Part shown: positions 25,630 through 34,716 of the stretch, piece after piece
Layout of the letters: every line of letters begins with the position of its first letter
Numbering within the stretch: position 1 is the stretch's first letter
Source: an uncultured Acidobacteriota bacterium
GTDB taxonomy: Bacteria > Acidobacteriota > Terriglobia > Terriglobales > CAINCZ01
Direction: 5' to 3'
DNA: 42,100 nucleotides
Assembly: GCA_903847195.1 (NCBI GenBank)
Contig: CAINCZ010000177.1
Location: 1-42,100, forward strand
Translations under genes and position numbers: made by a program
Notes under the pieces: model-generated
What the model was told of the DNA's origin: nothing
The model's input: only the letters and a program-made list of their open reading frames with translations
Database searches by the model: none

Positions 25630-26711
25630 TGAGAAGTCACATGAAAAGCTGCCTTGCCTTGCTGCTGATACTCCCCCTTGCGGTGTGCGCAGGCCTTGCC
25701 CAGAGCACCGGCGAGCTGCCTTCGGCACCCTCGGCCAGAATTGCCCCCAAGGCGGCAGCGGTCCCCGCGCCGACCAAGGCCCCCGAGGCTCCGACCGCCC
25801 GCCAGCCAGCAGCCGAGGCTGCGCGGCAGTCTGCTCCGACCGCCCCGGCGAACTCGGATGACAACGAGGGGTTGACGACCATCACCAAGCGCGTCGATGA
25901 AGTGAACCTGGTGTTCACGGTCACGGACCGGCACGGCCGATTCATCAAGGATCTGAAGCAGCAGGACTTCCAGATCTTCGACGATAAAAAACCGGCGCGC
26001 CAGATCGACTGGTTCTCGCAGCAGACGAACCTGCCGTTGCGCGTGGGCCTGCTGGTGGACGCCAGCAACTCGATCCGCGACCGCTTCAAGTTTGAGCAGG
26101 AGGCGGCGGTAGAGTTTCTATCGACGACCATTCGCCGCAAGGCGGACATGGCGTTTGTCGTCGGCTTCGACGCCACGCCGGAAGTGACCGCCGATTTCAC
26201 CGACAACCACGACGACCTGGCGCACGGCGTGCGCCTGCTGCGTCCGGGCGGCGGCACCGCGATGTTTGACGCGATCTTTTTCGCCAGCCGCGACAAGTTG
26301 ATGAAAGCGCACCAGGAAGGTCCCGTGAGACGCGCCATCGTGCTGATCAGCGACGGCAATGACAACCAGAGTCGCGTGACCCGCGAAGAAGCCATCGAGA
26401 TGGCGCAGCGGGCCGAGGTGATCGTATATGCCATCAGCACCAATAACAGCGCGCAGCTGACGCGGGGCGACAAGGTCATGGAGCGCATCACCGAAGCCAC
26501 CGGCGGCCGCTCGTTCTTCCCGTTGAGAATGCAGGATGTGAGCAAGGCGTTCATGGAGATCCAGGACGAACTGCGCAGCCAGTATGCGGTGGCCTACAAG
26601 CCGGCGGATTTCGTCGCCGACGGGCGTTACCGCGCCATCGAAATCCGGGCCGACCGTCACAAAGCACTGAAGGTCCGCTCGCGCAAGGGGTACTACGCAC
26701 CGCGGCAGTAA
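25629..26711 (+). CDS. Secreted VWFA-related protein (Acidobacteria type)
   Basis: The 360-residue precursor has a signal peptide (MKSCLALLLILPLAVCAGLAQ), a Pro/Ala-rich linker to about 80, the beta-rich entry (VNLVFTVTDRHGRFIKDLKQQDFQIFDDKK) and a VWFA domain. The MIDAS is intact: D144-A-S-N-S, the Thr in GGGTAMFDA, and the Asp in LISDGNDN. The C-terminus ends SQYAVAYKP then VRSRKGYYAPRQ, typical of this group. It is a probable periplasmic or outer-surface metal-dependent binding protein; the ligand is unknown. It overlaps the pseudouridine synthase by one base. Paralogues lie at 30731 and 32138. Confidence 0.92.
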   Translation: MRSHMKSCLALLLILPLAVCAGLAQSTGELPSAPSARIAPKAAAVPAPTKAPEAPTARQPAAEAARQSAPTAPANSDDNEGLTTITKRVDEVNLVFTVTDRHGRFIKDLKQQDFQIFDDKKPARQIDWFSQQTNLPLRVGLLVDASNSIRDRFKFEQEAAVEFLSTTIRRKADMAFVVGFDATPEVTADFTDNHDDLAHGVRLLRPGGGTAMFDAIFFASRDKLMKAHQEGPVRRAIVLISDGNDNQSRVTREEAIEMAQRAEVIVYAISTNNSAQLTRGDKVMERITEATGGRSFFPLRMQDVSKAFMEIQDELRSQYAVAYKPADFVADGRYRAIEIRADRHKALKVRSRKGYYAPRQ

Positions 26712-26804
26712 TTTTGAGCGGCGGGCAGTAGCTAAGCTGTTTATTATTAATAATATGAATCGATCCGGCTGGGCTTTTTCCGCCCGCCGGATTTCCATTT
26801 CGGG

Positions 26805-26810
26805 TATAAT
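26805..26810 (+). promoter_or_regulatory. TATAAT upstream of the radical SAM gene
   Basis: A perfect -10 hexamer lies 145 nt before the ATG at 26956. No good -35 is visible. An imperfect hairpin (ATCCGGC with GCCGGAT, 26763-26792) just upstream may end the previous transcript. I see no cobalamin-riboswitch B12 box in the leader. Confidence 0.45.
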
Positions 26811-26955
26811 CTGGTTAACGGGCCGCAATCGGCTGTACTCGCCAGTCGCAAAAGAACTATAGTTGGATTTTCACCGTTGACGAGACCCGCTTGGCCGGCT
26901 GAATCAATTCGCCGGGGTCTATCCTATTAGCCCTCGAGGATACAAAGGTAAAAAC

Positions 26956-28473
26956 ATGCGGGCTTTGATGATTTGTCCGGAATGGCCGGACACCTACTGG
27001 AGTTTTAAGCACGCGCTTCCATTTGAAGGCAAGCGGTCGGCTTATCCGCCACTCGGTCTGTTGACGGTGGCGTCGATGCTTCCTCCGACCTGGGAGAAGC
27101 GTCTGATCGACATGAATGTGAAGCCGCTGCGCGACCGCGACCTCAAATGGGCCGACGTGGTCATGATTGGCGCCATGCTGGTGCAGACCCAGGGAACGCT
27201 GGACATCCTGAAGCGCTGCCGCGAGATGGGCATCCGCACCGTCGTCGGTGGTCCGATTGCGGGCACCGTGCCCGCCGTGCGCGAATCCGCCGATCACGTG
27301 GTCATCGGCGAGGCGGAAGATGTGATGGAGTCGTTCTGCCGCGACCTGGAAGCAGGCAACGCCAAGCCCGAGTACCAAGGGGCCGAACTGCCGGAACTAT
27401 CCAAGACTCCACTGCCCGACCTGAGCCTGATCAACCCGAAGCATTACAGCTCGATGGCAATTCAGTTCTCGCGCGGGTGTCCGTTCAACTGCGAGTTCTG
27501 CGACATCATCGAGATGTTCGGCCGCCGTCCGCGCACCAAGCCGATTCCCCAGGTGCTGGCCGAGTTGGACCAGTTGGTCGCCATGGGGTGGACCTCGTCG
27601 GTCTTTCTGGTGGACGACAACTTCATCGGCAACAAGAAGAACGTCAAACTGCTGCTGCCTGCGTTGGCGGAATGGAATGAGCAGCACAACAACAGGTTCT
27701 CGTTCTTCACCGAAGCGTCCGTAAACCTGGCCGACGACGAAGACCTCTTGCAGATGATGCAGCGCGCGGGATTTTTCCGCGTCTTCCTCGGCATCGAGAC
27801 GCCGGAAGAAGAGAGCCTGAAGGCGGCGCAGAAGTTCCAGAATACCAAGCGCAGCCTGATGGATAGCGTCAAACGCTTGCAGCGCTACGGGCTGGAAGTC
27901 ATGGCCGGTTTCATCGTCGGCTTCGACACCGATACCGAAGACGTGTTCGACAAACAGGTCGCCTTCATTCAGGAGAGCGCCATTCCATTGGCCATGGTGG
28001 GAATCCTGCAGGCGCTGCCTGGCACCCAGCTGTATCGCCGCCTGGTGAAGGAAGGGCGGTTGGTGGGCAACGGCGACGGCAACAACACCGACATCAACCT
28101 GAACTTCCTGCCTAAGATGGATCCGAAGTTGCTGGTCGAGGGATATCGCTCGATCCTGCAGCGCATCTACAGCGCCGAGGCATATTACGACCGCGTGCGC
28201 ACGTTCCTGGCGCGTTACAACCCCGGGCGACGGATTCGGCCGCGCCAGTGGTCGGACTACTATGCGTTTTTCCTGTCGCTCTGGCACCAGGGGGTGCTGG
28301 GCGATTCACGCCGCGAATACTGGAAGTTCATCTTCGACGCGGCTACTCACTACCGCCACGCTTTCAGCACGGCCGTGACGCTGGCCATCATGGGTCATCA
28401 CCTGCAGGTCATTACCCAGCGGGTGCTGGCGGCCGAGGTCTGCGCGGATCCGCTGGTGCCTTTGGCAGATTAG
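26956..28473 (+). CDS. B12-binding radical SAM protein, HpnP-like
   Basis: The 505-residue protein has an N-terminal cobalamin-binding-type domain (about 1-130), a radical SAM core with the iron-sulfur ligands C175, C179 and C182 (SRGCPFNCEFCDI), and a C-terminal DUF4070-like region. FLVDDNFIGNKK, FLGIETPEEESLKAAQK and LQALPGTQLYRRL closely follow the pattern I know from the hopanoid C-2 methylase HpnP. hpnP is known in some Acidobacteria, but close relatives have other lipid or unknown substrates. No other hopanoid gene is in the window, so the substrate is open. RBS AAAGG is 8 nt before the ATG. Confidence 0.85.
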   Translation: MRALMICPEWPDTYWSFKHALPFEGKRSAYPPLGLLTVASMLPPTWEKRLIDMNVKPLRDRDLKWADVVMIGAMLVQTQGTLDILKRCREMGIRTVVGGPIAGTVPAVRESADHVVIGEAEDVMESFCRDLEAGNAKPEYQGAELPELSKTPLPDLSLINPKHYSSMAIQFSRGCPFNCEFCDIIEMFGRRPRTKPIPQVLAELDQLVAMGWTSSVFLVDDNFIGNKKNVKLLLPALAEWNEQHNNRFSFFTEASVNLADDEDLLQMMQRAGFFRVFLGIETPEEESLKAAQKFQNTKRSLMDSVKRLQRYGLEVMAGFIVGFDTDTEDVFDKQVAFIQESAIPLAMVGILQALPGTQLYRRLVKEGRLVGNGDGNNTDINLNFLPKMDPKLLVEGYRSILQRIYSAEAYYDRVRTFLARYNPGRRIRPRQWSDYYAFFLSLWHQGVLGDSRREYWKFIFDAATHYRHAFSTAVTLAIMGHHLQVITQRVLAAEVCADPLVPLAD

Positions 28474-28499
28474 TTTTTTTGGGGAATTTAATCGGAAAC

Positions 28500-28529
28500 G
28501 AAACGGGCGGCCAGATGGCCGCCCGTTTC
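28500..28529. terminator. Bidirectional hairpin between the radical SAM and csp genes
   Basis: GAAACGGGCGGCC (28500-28512) pairs perfectly over 13 bp with 28517-28529 around AGAT. T-runs on either side are poor, so it may work as a rho-independent terminator only weakly, or as an RNA-stabilising stem for both convergent transcripts. Confidence 0.7.
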
Positions 28530-28549
28530 AACCTTGGGAACGCAGAGGA

Positions 28550-28750
28550 TTAGAGAGGCTGAACGTTCTCAGCCTGCCAGCCCTTCGGGCCGCGGGTGAC
28601 GTTAAACTGCACTGCTTGGCCTTCCTGCAGGGTGCGGAATCCGTTGCTCTGGATAGCCGAAAAGTGCACGAAAACGTCTTCGCCGCTCTGGCGGGTGATG
28701 AACCCGAAACCCTTCGCGTCATTGAACCACTTAACAATTCCTTGTTCCAT
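28550..28750 (-). CDS. Cold-shock protein (CspA family)
   Basis: The 66-residue protein starts [20 protein letters not shown], with RNP1 (KGFGFI) and RNP2-like (DVFVHFSAI) motifs of the five-stranded cold-shock domain. It binds single-stranded RNA or DNA and may act as an RNA chaperone. The ATG at 28750 is chosen because the family starts there; AAGGA lies about 13 nt upstream, rather far. About 350 nt upstream hold no gene and could include a long leader, as is common for csp genes, but I did not identify a thermosensor fold. Confidence 0.95.
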   Translation of the reverse strand: MEQGIVKWFNDAKGFGFITRQSGEDVFVHFSAIQSNGFRTLQEGQAVQFNVTRGPKGWQAENVQPL

Positions 28751-29104
28751 GATGTTGCTTTGTTCCTTGTTGCTTGAAGTATGCTGAAGAACCAAAGGGA
28801 TGCCAGCGGGATACTCTACTGAGGGACCAGCAAGCACTACTTTGTCCAGCGCAATTCAATCATACACGGAAGCAATAGAAATAGCGAATCGGCCCTGGTC
28901 CCCTAAGCAAGGGAAGTCCCCGGACTCGGGAACCTGGCGGGCGGGTTTAGTCGAGGCAGGCGGTGGGCGGGTTGCTGCTCCGCACCTGCCGACGAACGCA
29001 CCGAATCGACTTAAGATAGTTGCGCGGTACTTCTTCGGGTTTGCGGATTCACCGCTGCGCACAACGCCGCTGCGTTCGGCCCGGCGGAAGGAAAGAGAGA
29101 CGGC
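28751..29104. other. Divergent intergenic region between csp and the protease
   Basis: The 354 nt carry the csp leader (CATACT at about 28778-28783 on the minus strand is a possible -10) and the promoter of the plus-strand protease (TAAGAT near 29010). No gene, repeat or strong hairpin was recognised. Confidence 0.4.
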
Positions 29105-30661
29105 ATGAACGGCTACTTTGGCTATGGCCGGAGATCACGTTGCGAAGGCGCTGGCCGGCTTGCGTGGATCAGGCGCGCGGCTGCCGTGCTGCTGATCGCG
29201 GCCCTGGCGTCGCCCCAACTGCTGCTGGCCGCCACGGCCAATCCAGAGCTGCCGGACCCGGGCAGCGTGGCGGGCGTGACCAAGGAGCAGCAACGGCAGA
29301 TCGGCTTGAAGGCCATGAACGAGGTCTACAAGCAGATGCCGGTGCTGCCGGATTCGAGCCCGGTCACGCAATACGTGAGAGATCTCGGGCGCAGGCTGGA
29401 GCGGGTCATTCCTTCGCAGTACGGCTGGCCCTACGAGTTCCACGTATTGCAGGAAAAGGACATCAACGCGTTCGCGCTGCCGGGCGGACCGATCTTCGTC
29501 AACCTAGGCACCATCTTCGCTGCCGGCAATGAAGCGGAACTGGCCGGCGTCATCGCCCACGAGATGGCGCACGTCTATATGCAGCACTCGATGAAGCAGC
29601 AGCGCAAGGCGGCGCTGCCCGCGCTGCTGGGCGGACTGGCGTCGGCCGCGGGCGGCATCATCGGCGGCCCGGTGGGGGCGCTCGGACAGATCGGAGCGCA
29701 GGTTGCCGCCGGTTCGATCATCATGAAGTACTCGCGGGTCGACGAAGCGCAGGCCGACTCCGTGGGCGCCATCATTATGTACAAGGCCGGCTACAATCCG
29801 CAGGCCATGGCCGACTTTTTCCAGAAGCTGGAGAAGCAGAGCGGCGGCGGCCCGCCCCAGATCCTGAGCGACCACCCGAATCCCGGCAACCGCTATGCGG
29901 CCATTACCAGGGAAACGCAGAACTGGCCGGTGCGGCAGTGGCAGGCCCACACGCAGCAGTTCCAGCGCGCACGCGCCGAGGCCAGCCGAATCAGGGCATA
30001 CACGGCGCAGGAGATCCAGCAGCGCGCCAAGTCGGGCGGGGGCTGGAACAACCAGCGCCCGCAGGCGACGAGCGCCTCGGCCGATTCGCCGGCCGCTCGT
30101 GACGGCAGCCACGACAGCGACCGCGAGGCCAGGGGCAGCCGCAATGCCCCTTCGCCGATGGGCCCAGTGTCGCTCAGCGCGAGCGGCAACTTCCGTACGA
30201 TGCGGGCGCAGGGCTACAGCCTGCAATATCCTGACAACTGGGAGCCCGTCAACAGCTCTCAGGCGGCGGTGACCATCGCTCCCGATGGTGGCATCTCGCA
30301 GAATGCCATTGCCTACGGCGTGATGTTGGACATCTTCTCGCCGTCGAATCCCAACGCCACCCTCAACCAGCAGACGCGGGAACTGATTCAGGCCATACGC
30401 GAGCAGAATGCGGACCTGCGCGCGGTCGGCAACCCGCAGCGCATCACCGTCAACGGTGTGCCGGGACAGTCCCTTGACCTGCTGGGCAGCTCTCCCATCG
30501 AGGGCAGCAATGGGCGTCCGCTGGCCGAGCGCGACTGGCTGGTGACCGTGCAGCGACCCGATGGTTCGCTGCTCTACCTGGTCTTCATCGCACCCGACCG
30601 CGACTTCTCGAAGCTGCGCCCGACGTTTGAAGCCATGCTGCGATCGCTACGCGTGCAGTAG
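29105..30661 (+). CDS. M48-family metalloprotease, exported, BepA-like
   Basis: The 518-residue protein has an N-terminal hydrophobic segment (about 22-43, signal or anchor), a zincin domain with H152-E-M-A-H156 and the third ligand E214 (VDEAQAD), a Ser/Ala/Pro/Arg-rich linker at about 300-365, and a C-terminal beta-rich domain (about 365-518: YSLQYPDNWEPV to LRPTFEAMLRSLRV) of the PsbP/Mog1 type. GGAAGGAAAGAGAG precedes the ATG. The M48 half resembles BepA-type periplasmic proteases, which survey outer-membrane protein assembly. The extra C-terminal domain replaces the usual TPR part. Confidence 0.9.
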   Translation: MNGYFGYGRRSRCEGAGRLAWIRRAAAVLLIAALASPQLLLAATANPELPDPGSVAGVTKEQQRQIGLKAMNEVYKQMPVLPDSSPVTQYVRDLGRRLERVIPSQYGWPYEFHVLQEKDINAFALPGGPIFVNLGTIFAAGNEAELAGVIAHEMAHVYMQHSMKQQRKAALPALLGGLASAAGGIIGGPVGALGQIGAQVAAGSIIMKYSRVDEAQADSVGAIIMYKAGYNPQAMADFFQKLEKQSGGGPPQILSDHPNPGNRYAAITRETQNWPVRQWQAHTQQFQRARAEASRIRAYTAQEIQQRAKSGGGWNNQRPQATSASADSPAARDGSHDSDREARGSRNAPSPMGPVSLSASGNFRTMRAQGYSLQYPDNWEPVNSSQAAVTIAPDGGISQNAIAYGVMLDIFSPSNPNATLNQQTRELIQAIREQNADLRAVGNPQRITVNGVPGQSLDLLGSSPIEGSNGRPLAERDWLVTVQRPDGSLLYLVFIAPDRDFSKLRPTFEAMLRSLRVQ

Positions 30662-30682
30662 CGCCGAACCGATCCCAACAAG

Positions 30683-30712
30683 AAAGCCCGCCATGACCCG
30701 GCGGGCTTTTCA
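30683..30712. terminator. Bidirectional terminator after the protease
   Basis: AAAGCCCGCC (30683-30692) pairs perfectly with GGCGGGCTTT (30700-30709), with a further T following. It lies between convergent genes and could serve both. Confidence 0.8.
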
Positions 30713-30730
30713 TTTGCTTCGATCTGCGGC

Positions 30731-32026
30731 TTACTGCCTGTTGGACGGCAGCGGATAGTAGCCATCGCGCGTGTAAATGCGCAACCGCGAACGATGCACG
30801 CGCACTTCGATCTTGCGGAAGGTGGAAGACACGGTCGCGCGCGTGCGATAGCCGATGGTGTACTGGTTGCGCGCCTGCTCGGTGATGCGCGAGTAAGCCT
30901 CTTCGAGAGTGCGCTGGCTGGACTCGGCAAAATACTGGCCGCCGGTCGCGGAAGCATACTTTGGAAGGATGTTGCCGTAGCCGGTGCCGGGAATGCGAAT
31001 ACGCTGCGCCGAGCCGTAGCCCGGGATGCCGCTTTCGACCGCCACTGCGTATACCGAGACCTGGCGGGTGAGCAAAACCTTCAGCACCTCGGCGTAGGAG
31101 TTGTTGCTACCCAGCTCGCGGCCGTCGCTGACCACAAACAGCACCTTGCGCGTGGGTGGAATGCCGCGTGCGCGGTTTTCCTGGTCGCGCCGGCCCAGTT
31201 CCTGCGTCGCCGCCAGAATGGCGTCATTGAGCACGAACGACTCGCGCGGGATGGTCGGCATGGTGGCGCTGGGCAGGGTGGGATCGATGCTGCGACCGTT
31301 CACCGTGGGTGTCGGATAGCCGGCCATCGAGCCGCCCACAACGGGCGGCCCCAGGCCGCTGCCGGTGCGGGTTTTGAGGGCGCGTATGGATTGCACCAGC
31401 TTGTCGGAACTTACGGTCGAGAAGTCCTGCACCTTGGAAACCGTGTTGCCGTAGGTGAACAGTGCGACTTCATCAAACTGGCTGAAAGCGCCGACCAGCG
31501 CGGAAAGCGTTTCCTTGATCTTGTTCCACTCGCTGGTAGGCAGGCCGGTGCTGAGCACCACGGCCACCGACAGCGGGAACGGGTCGCTGGTGAAGAACGA
31601 GATGTTCTGCTTCTCGCCATCTTCGTATACGGCGAAGTCGTTGCGCGTGAGTCCCTGCACAAGGTGGCCGAATTCGTCCTTGACGGTGACCGGCAGGGTT
31701 ACGAAGCTGACTTCCTTGGTGAGGCTGAAGAGTTGCTCGCGCGGCCCTGCGGGCGCATCCGGCGGAGCCTGGCCCGGCGGAATGGGATTGACCTGCGGCT
31801 GCGGTGCGGCACTGGACGACGGCTCTGCTGGTCCCGAATTTGACGAAGGCGGCGCAGATGTCGAGCGAGCAGGCGCGCTGGGCTCCGCTGGAGCGGGCGA
31901 GCGCAGCACAGGAACGTTGTTTTGCGGACGAGGCGAGTCCGGCAACTCCTGAGCGTTAAGCGCCAGGGCGCCCAACAAGGTCAAGATTGCGAGTGCCGCC
32001 GCGAACCTACGGGATATGCATTTCAT
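30731..32026 (-). CDS. Secreted VWFA-related protein with degenerate MIDAS
   Basis: The 431-residue precursor has a signal peptide (MKCISRRFAAALAILTLLGALALNA), a long Pro/Ser/Ala linker (about 30-95) and the VWFA-related domain. The beta entry (VTLPVTVKDEFGHLVQGLTRNDFAVYEDGE) is typical. The MIDAS is not: at 157-166 the protein reads VLSTGLPTSE, so the first Asp and the spaced Ser are lost (S159 in the Asp place), and the Thr position reads SFVLNDA. Only SDGRE is kept. Metal-dependent binding is therefore doubtful. It is divergent from the next VWFA gene, with about 110 nt between them. Confidence 0.9.
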   Translation of the reverse strand: MKCISRRFAAALAILTLLGALALNAQELPDSPRPQNNVPVLRSPAPAEPSAPARSTSAPPSSNSGPAEPSSSAAPQPQVNPIPPGQAPPDAPAGPREQLFSLTKEVSFVTLPVTVKDEFGHLVQGLTRNDFAVYEDGEKQNISFFTSDPFPLSVAVVLSTGLPTSEWNKIKETLSALVGAFSQFDEVALFTYGNTVSKVQDFSTVSSDKLVQSIRALKTRTGSGLGPPVVGGSMAGYPTPTVNGRSIDPTLPSATMPTIPRESFVLNDAILAATQELGRRDQENRARGIPPTRKVLFVVSDGRELGSNNSYAEVLKVLLTRQVSVYAVAVESGIPGYGSAQRIRIPGTGYGNILPKYASATGGQYFAESSQRTLEEAYSRITEQARNQYTIGYRTRATVSSTFRKIEVRVHRSRLRIYTRDGYYPLPSNRQ

Positions 32027-32137
32027 CGTTTCGTCCTGTCCGTTGCCGGAAAACCGCTGCGAGTTGCCGCCGATTTCAGCCCAGAGACTCTAACCCCGCC
32101 GCCGTGTTACTAATCTATAGTATTTGAGAGCCGGCGA

Positions 32138-33220
32138 ATGGGTACAGTTCTGCCGGCCGTTCGACTGTGTTTCATTATGCAACTACGCTCGAAGCTGTGC
32201 GTTCTGCTTGCGTCCCTTCTGATCTGCATATTTGCGGCGGCGCCTGGCTGGGGCCAGAGCGACAGGGATGCCGGCCACGATAGCGAACGGGTTCCGGCCG
32301 GCGGAACGATCAGAGCCAACGTCAACGTCGTCAATCTTTACTTCAACGTCAAAGACAAGCATGGTGCATTGATCACCGGCCTTACGAAGGACGACTTCGA
32401 GGTCTTCGAGGACGGCAAGCCCGAGGCGATCCGCTACTTCAGCGCCGACACCCAGCAGCCGCTGACGCTCGGCATGATGATCGACGCCAGCGTGAGCCAG
32501 ACCCGCATGCTGCCGATGGAGCAGCAGGTCGGCGGACAGTTTCTCAGGGAAGTGATGCGCCCCAAGGACGAGGCGTACGTCATCAGCTTTGACGTGAACG
32601 TCGATCTGCTGCAGGATTTCACCAGCTCGGTTCCCGACCTGCAGCGGGCGCTGAATCGCGCCAGGATTAACGGCGGCGGCGGCAGCCGGGGTATGCCGGG
32701 CATGGGCGGCGGTCCGTTTCCCAGCTCGGCTAATCCGCGCGGCACGCTGCTGTACGACGCCATCTGGCTCGGGGCCAAAGAGAAGATGGCGCAGGAGGTA
32801 GGCCGCAAGGCCATGATCATCCTGACCGACGGCGAGGACCAGGGCAGCCGCGAGACCATCAAGCAGGCGATCGAGGCGGCGCAAAAGGCCGACACCATCG
32901 TTTATGTGATCCTGATCGCCGACCGCGGCTTCTACTATCAGGCCGGCGCCAGGTACTCGGGCGATAGCGACATGAAGAAGATCGCCAACGAGACCGGCGG
33001 CCGCGTGATCGAAGTCGGCAACGACCAGAAGAAGCTGCAATCCGCGTTTTCGCAAATCTCCAATGAATTGCGCAGCCAGTACAGCATCGGCTACACGCCG
33101 AGCAACGCCAGGCTGGACGGCAGTTTCCGCAAGATCGAGATCAAGCCCAAAAACAAGGACCAGAAGATCCAGGCGCGCCTGGGCTACTACGCGGTGCGCT
33201 CGCCCCAGTCGGGTGACTGA
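32138..33220 (+). CDS. Secreted VWFA-related protein
   Basis: The 360-residue precursor has a signal peptide (QLRSKLCVLLASLLICIFAAAPGWGQ), the beta-rich entry domain (VNLYFNVKDKHGALITGLTKDDFEVFEDGK) and a VWFA domain with intact MIDAS (D116-A-S-V-S, RGTLLYDA, LTDGED). A Gly/Met/Pro-rich insertion (GGGGSRGMPGMGGG) interrupts the domain at about 180-200. The C-terminus SQYSIGYTPSN to LGYYAV fits the group. TATAGT lies 16 nt before the chosen ATG; an internal ATG at 32177 is an alternative start that better fits the signal peptide. Confidence 0.9.
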   Translation: MGTVLPAVRLCFIMQLRSKLCVLLASLLICIFAAAPGWGQSDRDAGHDSERVPAGGTIRANVNVVNLYFNVKDKHGALITGLTKDDFEVFEDGKPEAIRYFSADTQQPLTLGMMIDASVSQTRMLPMEQQVGGQFLREVMRPKDEAYVISFDVNVDLLQDFTSSVPDLQRALNRARINGGGGSRGMPGMGGGPFPSSANPRGTLLYDAIWLGAKEKMAQEVGRKAMIILTDGEDQGSRETIKQAIEAAQKADTIVYVILIADRGFYYQAGARYSGDSDMKKIANETGGRVIEVGNDQKKLQSAFSQISNELRSQYSIGYTPSNARLDGSFRKIEIKPKNKDQKIQARLGYYAVRSPQSGD

Positions 33221-33245
33221 AGCCCGCAACTGCGAACGGCAAACT

Positions 33246-33276
33246 AAAACGGGGCGCCCGAGGCGCCCCGTTTTTT
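33246..33276. terminator. Strong bidirectional terminator
   Basis: AAAACGGGGCGCC (33246-33258) pairs perfectly with 33262-33274 across CGA, flanked by A-rich DNA on the left and TTTTTT on the right. It ends both the VWFA gene and the convergent AAA ATPase gene. Confidence 0.9.
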
Positions 33277-33305
33277 CTGTCTGAAACCGACCGGAAAACT
33301 CGCCG

Positions 33306-34472
33306 CTACTTGTGCTCGAGTAACGGCGTGGGGCCGAATTCGCGCCGACCGCCGGCCGCCGTCGAACGTGCCCGCGCGGTAGGTTGCGGGGTATTCAGGT
33401 CATTGCCGTATTTCTCCAGCAGCACCGGCACGAGCGCACCCTCGGCTTCCTTCACAAACACCATGCGGCCTTCGTCGTTCAGGTCGATACGCACGAAGTC
33501 GCCCAGCTTCACCTGGGCGGTGGCGACCAGGTTCGCCAGCGGGAAGACGATGTTGCGTTCGATGGCGCGCTTCAGGTGACGTGCCCCGTACTTCGGGTCC
33601 GTGCCCTCCTGCAACAGGAACTGCTTGATCGGCGCCGTGCAGGAAAAAACGAACTGGTTGTTGCCCGTGGCCTGCAGGATGCGTTGCTGCACCATGCCGA
33701 GTTCGATCTCGAGTATCTGCTCGAGGTGCTCCGGACGCAGCGTCTTGAAGACGACCACCTTGTCGATGCGGTTCATGAACTCGGGCGAGAACTTGCGGCG
33801 CGCGGCTTCCTGGGCCGTGCGCGTGATCTTGTCGTCGAACTTCTGGTCGATCTGCTCAGGCTTGCGGGCAAATCCCATGCCGCCGTTCATCATGCCTTCC
33901 ATCTCGCCGGCCCCGAGGTTGGAGGTCATCACGATGATGCAGCAGGACATGTCGACCCGGCGGTTGTCGCCCAGCGTCAGGGTCGCCTTGTCCAGTATGC
34001 CCAGCAGCAACTGCCAGAGCGCGTCCGACGCCTTTTCGATCTCGTCGAACAGCAGCAGCGAGACCTTCAGCTTTTCGGTGTGCCACTGGTTGAGCGCTTC
34101 CTGGGTCAGCAGCGGGTGCGTCTCGCGGTGCCCGAGGTATCCGGGCGGCGAGCCGATCAGCTTGGCGATTTCATGAGAGTGCTGGAACTCGGCACAGTCA
34201 ATCTTGATCATCGCCCGCGGATCGCCGAACATGGCTTCGGCGCAGGCTTCCACTACGCGCGTCTTGCCCGAGCCGGTGGGGCCGAGAAACAGAAGGTTGC
34301 CTACCGGCCGGTTCGGCGGGTTGAGCCCCGCCAGAAACATCTGGTAGATCTCGGCCATCTTCTCGATGGCCTGGTCTTGACCGACGATGCGTCGCCGCAA
34401 GGCGGTATCAAATTCCTGCGCGTCGTTGCTGCGCCGCGATGGGTCAAGAGCGGTATTAAGACCGGTTTTCAT
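33306..34472 (-). CDS. Single-module Clp/Hsp100-type AAA ATPase
   Basis: The 388-residue protein has one AAA domain of the ClpB/ClpC D2 kind. Walker A is GPTGSGKT (64-71), Walker B is LLLFDEIEKA (D143, E144), sensor 1 is MTSNLGAGE, the arginine-finger region is EFMNRIDKVV, and the C-terminal D2-small domain has GARHLKRAIERNI (sensor 2). The N-domain and the first AAA module of ClpA/B/C are absent, as is the zinc domain of ClpX. The last about 40 residues are a disordered tail. I see no IGF/IGL-type ClpP loop that I can point to. It is probably a stand-alone unfoldase of unknown substrate. Confidence 0.88.
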   Translation of the reverse strand: MKTGLNTALDPSRRSNDAQEFDTALRRRIVGQDQAIEKMAEIYQMFLAGLNPPNRPVGNLLFLGPTGSGKTRVVEACAEAMFGDPRAMIKIDCAEFQHSHEIAKLIGSPPGYLGHRETHPLLTQEALNQWHTEKLKVSLLLFDEIEKASDALWQLLLGILDKATLTLGDNRRVDMSCCIIVMTSNLGAGEMEGMMNGGMGFARKPEQIDQKFDDKITRTAQEAARRKFSPEFMNRIDKVVVFKTLRPEHLEQILEIELGMVQQRILQATGNNQFVFSCTAPIKQFLLQEGTDPKYGARHLKRAIERNIVFPLANLVATAQVKLGDFVRIDLNDEGRMVFVKEAEGALVPVLLEKYGNDLNTPQPTARARSTAAGGRREFGPTPLLEHK

Positions 34473-34716
34473 TTTCGTATGAGCCCCGCATTTTCCTGCC
34501 GGGCCTGCTCCTCGCTTAGCTACTCACTTCTCAGATGGAGGCCCGCTTGACAGAGTTGCAAAAACCGGGACAATCACCGCCCGATCCAGTGGCTGGTCTT
34601 CCCGATTCGGGTGTTCTCGAGCCGGGCTTCCTGAAGCTCTCCATTGGATGCTTCGGGGTCGCGCAAAGCACCAGAATCCCGGTTGTTCCTGCCCTGCGGA
34701 AAATCAGATACAAGTC

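Noticed and set aside
26811..26955. A cobalamin riboswitch before the B12 radical SAM gene
   Set aside because: I see no B12 box or the typical conserved core, and the leader is too short.
33384..34550. A 388-codon plus-strand frame opposite the AAA ATPase
   Set aside because: Antisense shadow; the minus-strand product has complete AAA motifs.
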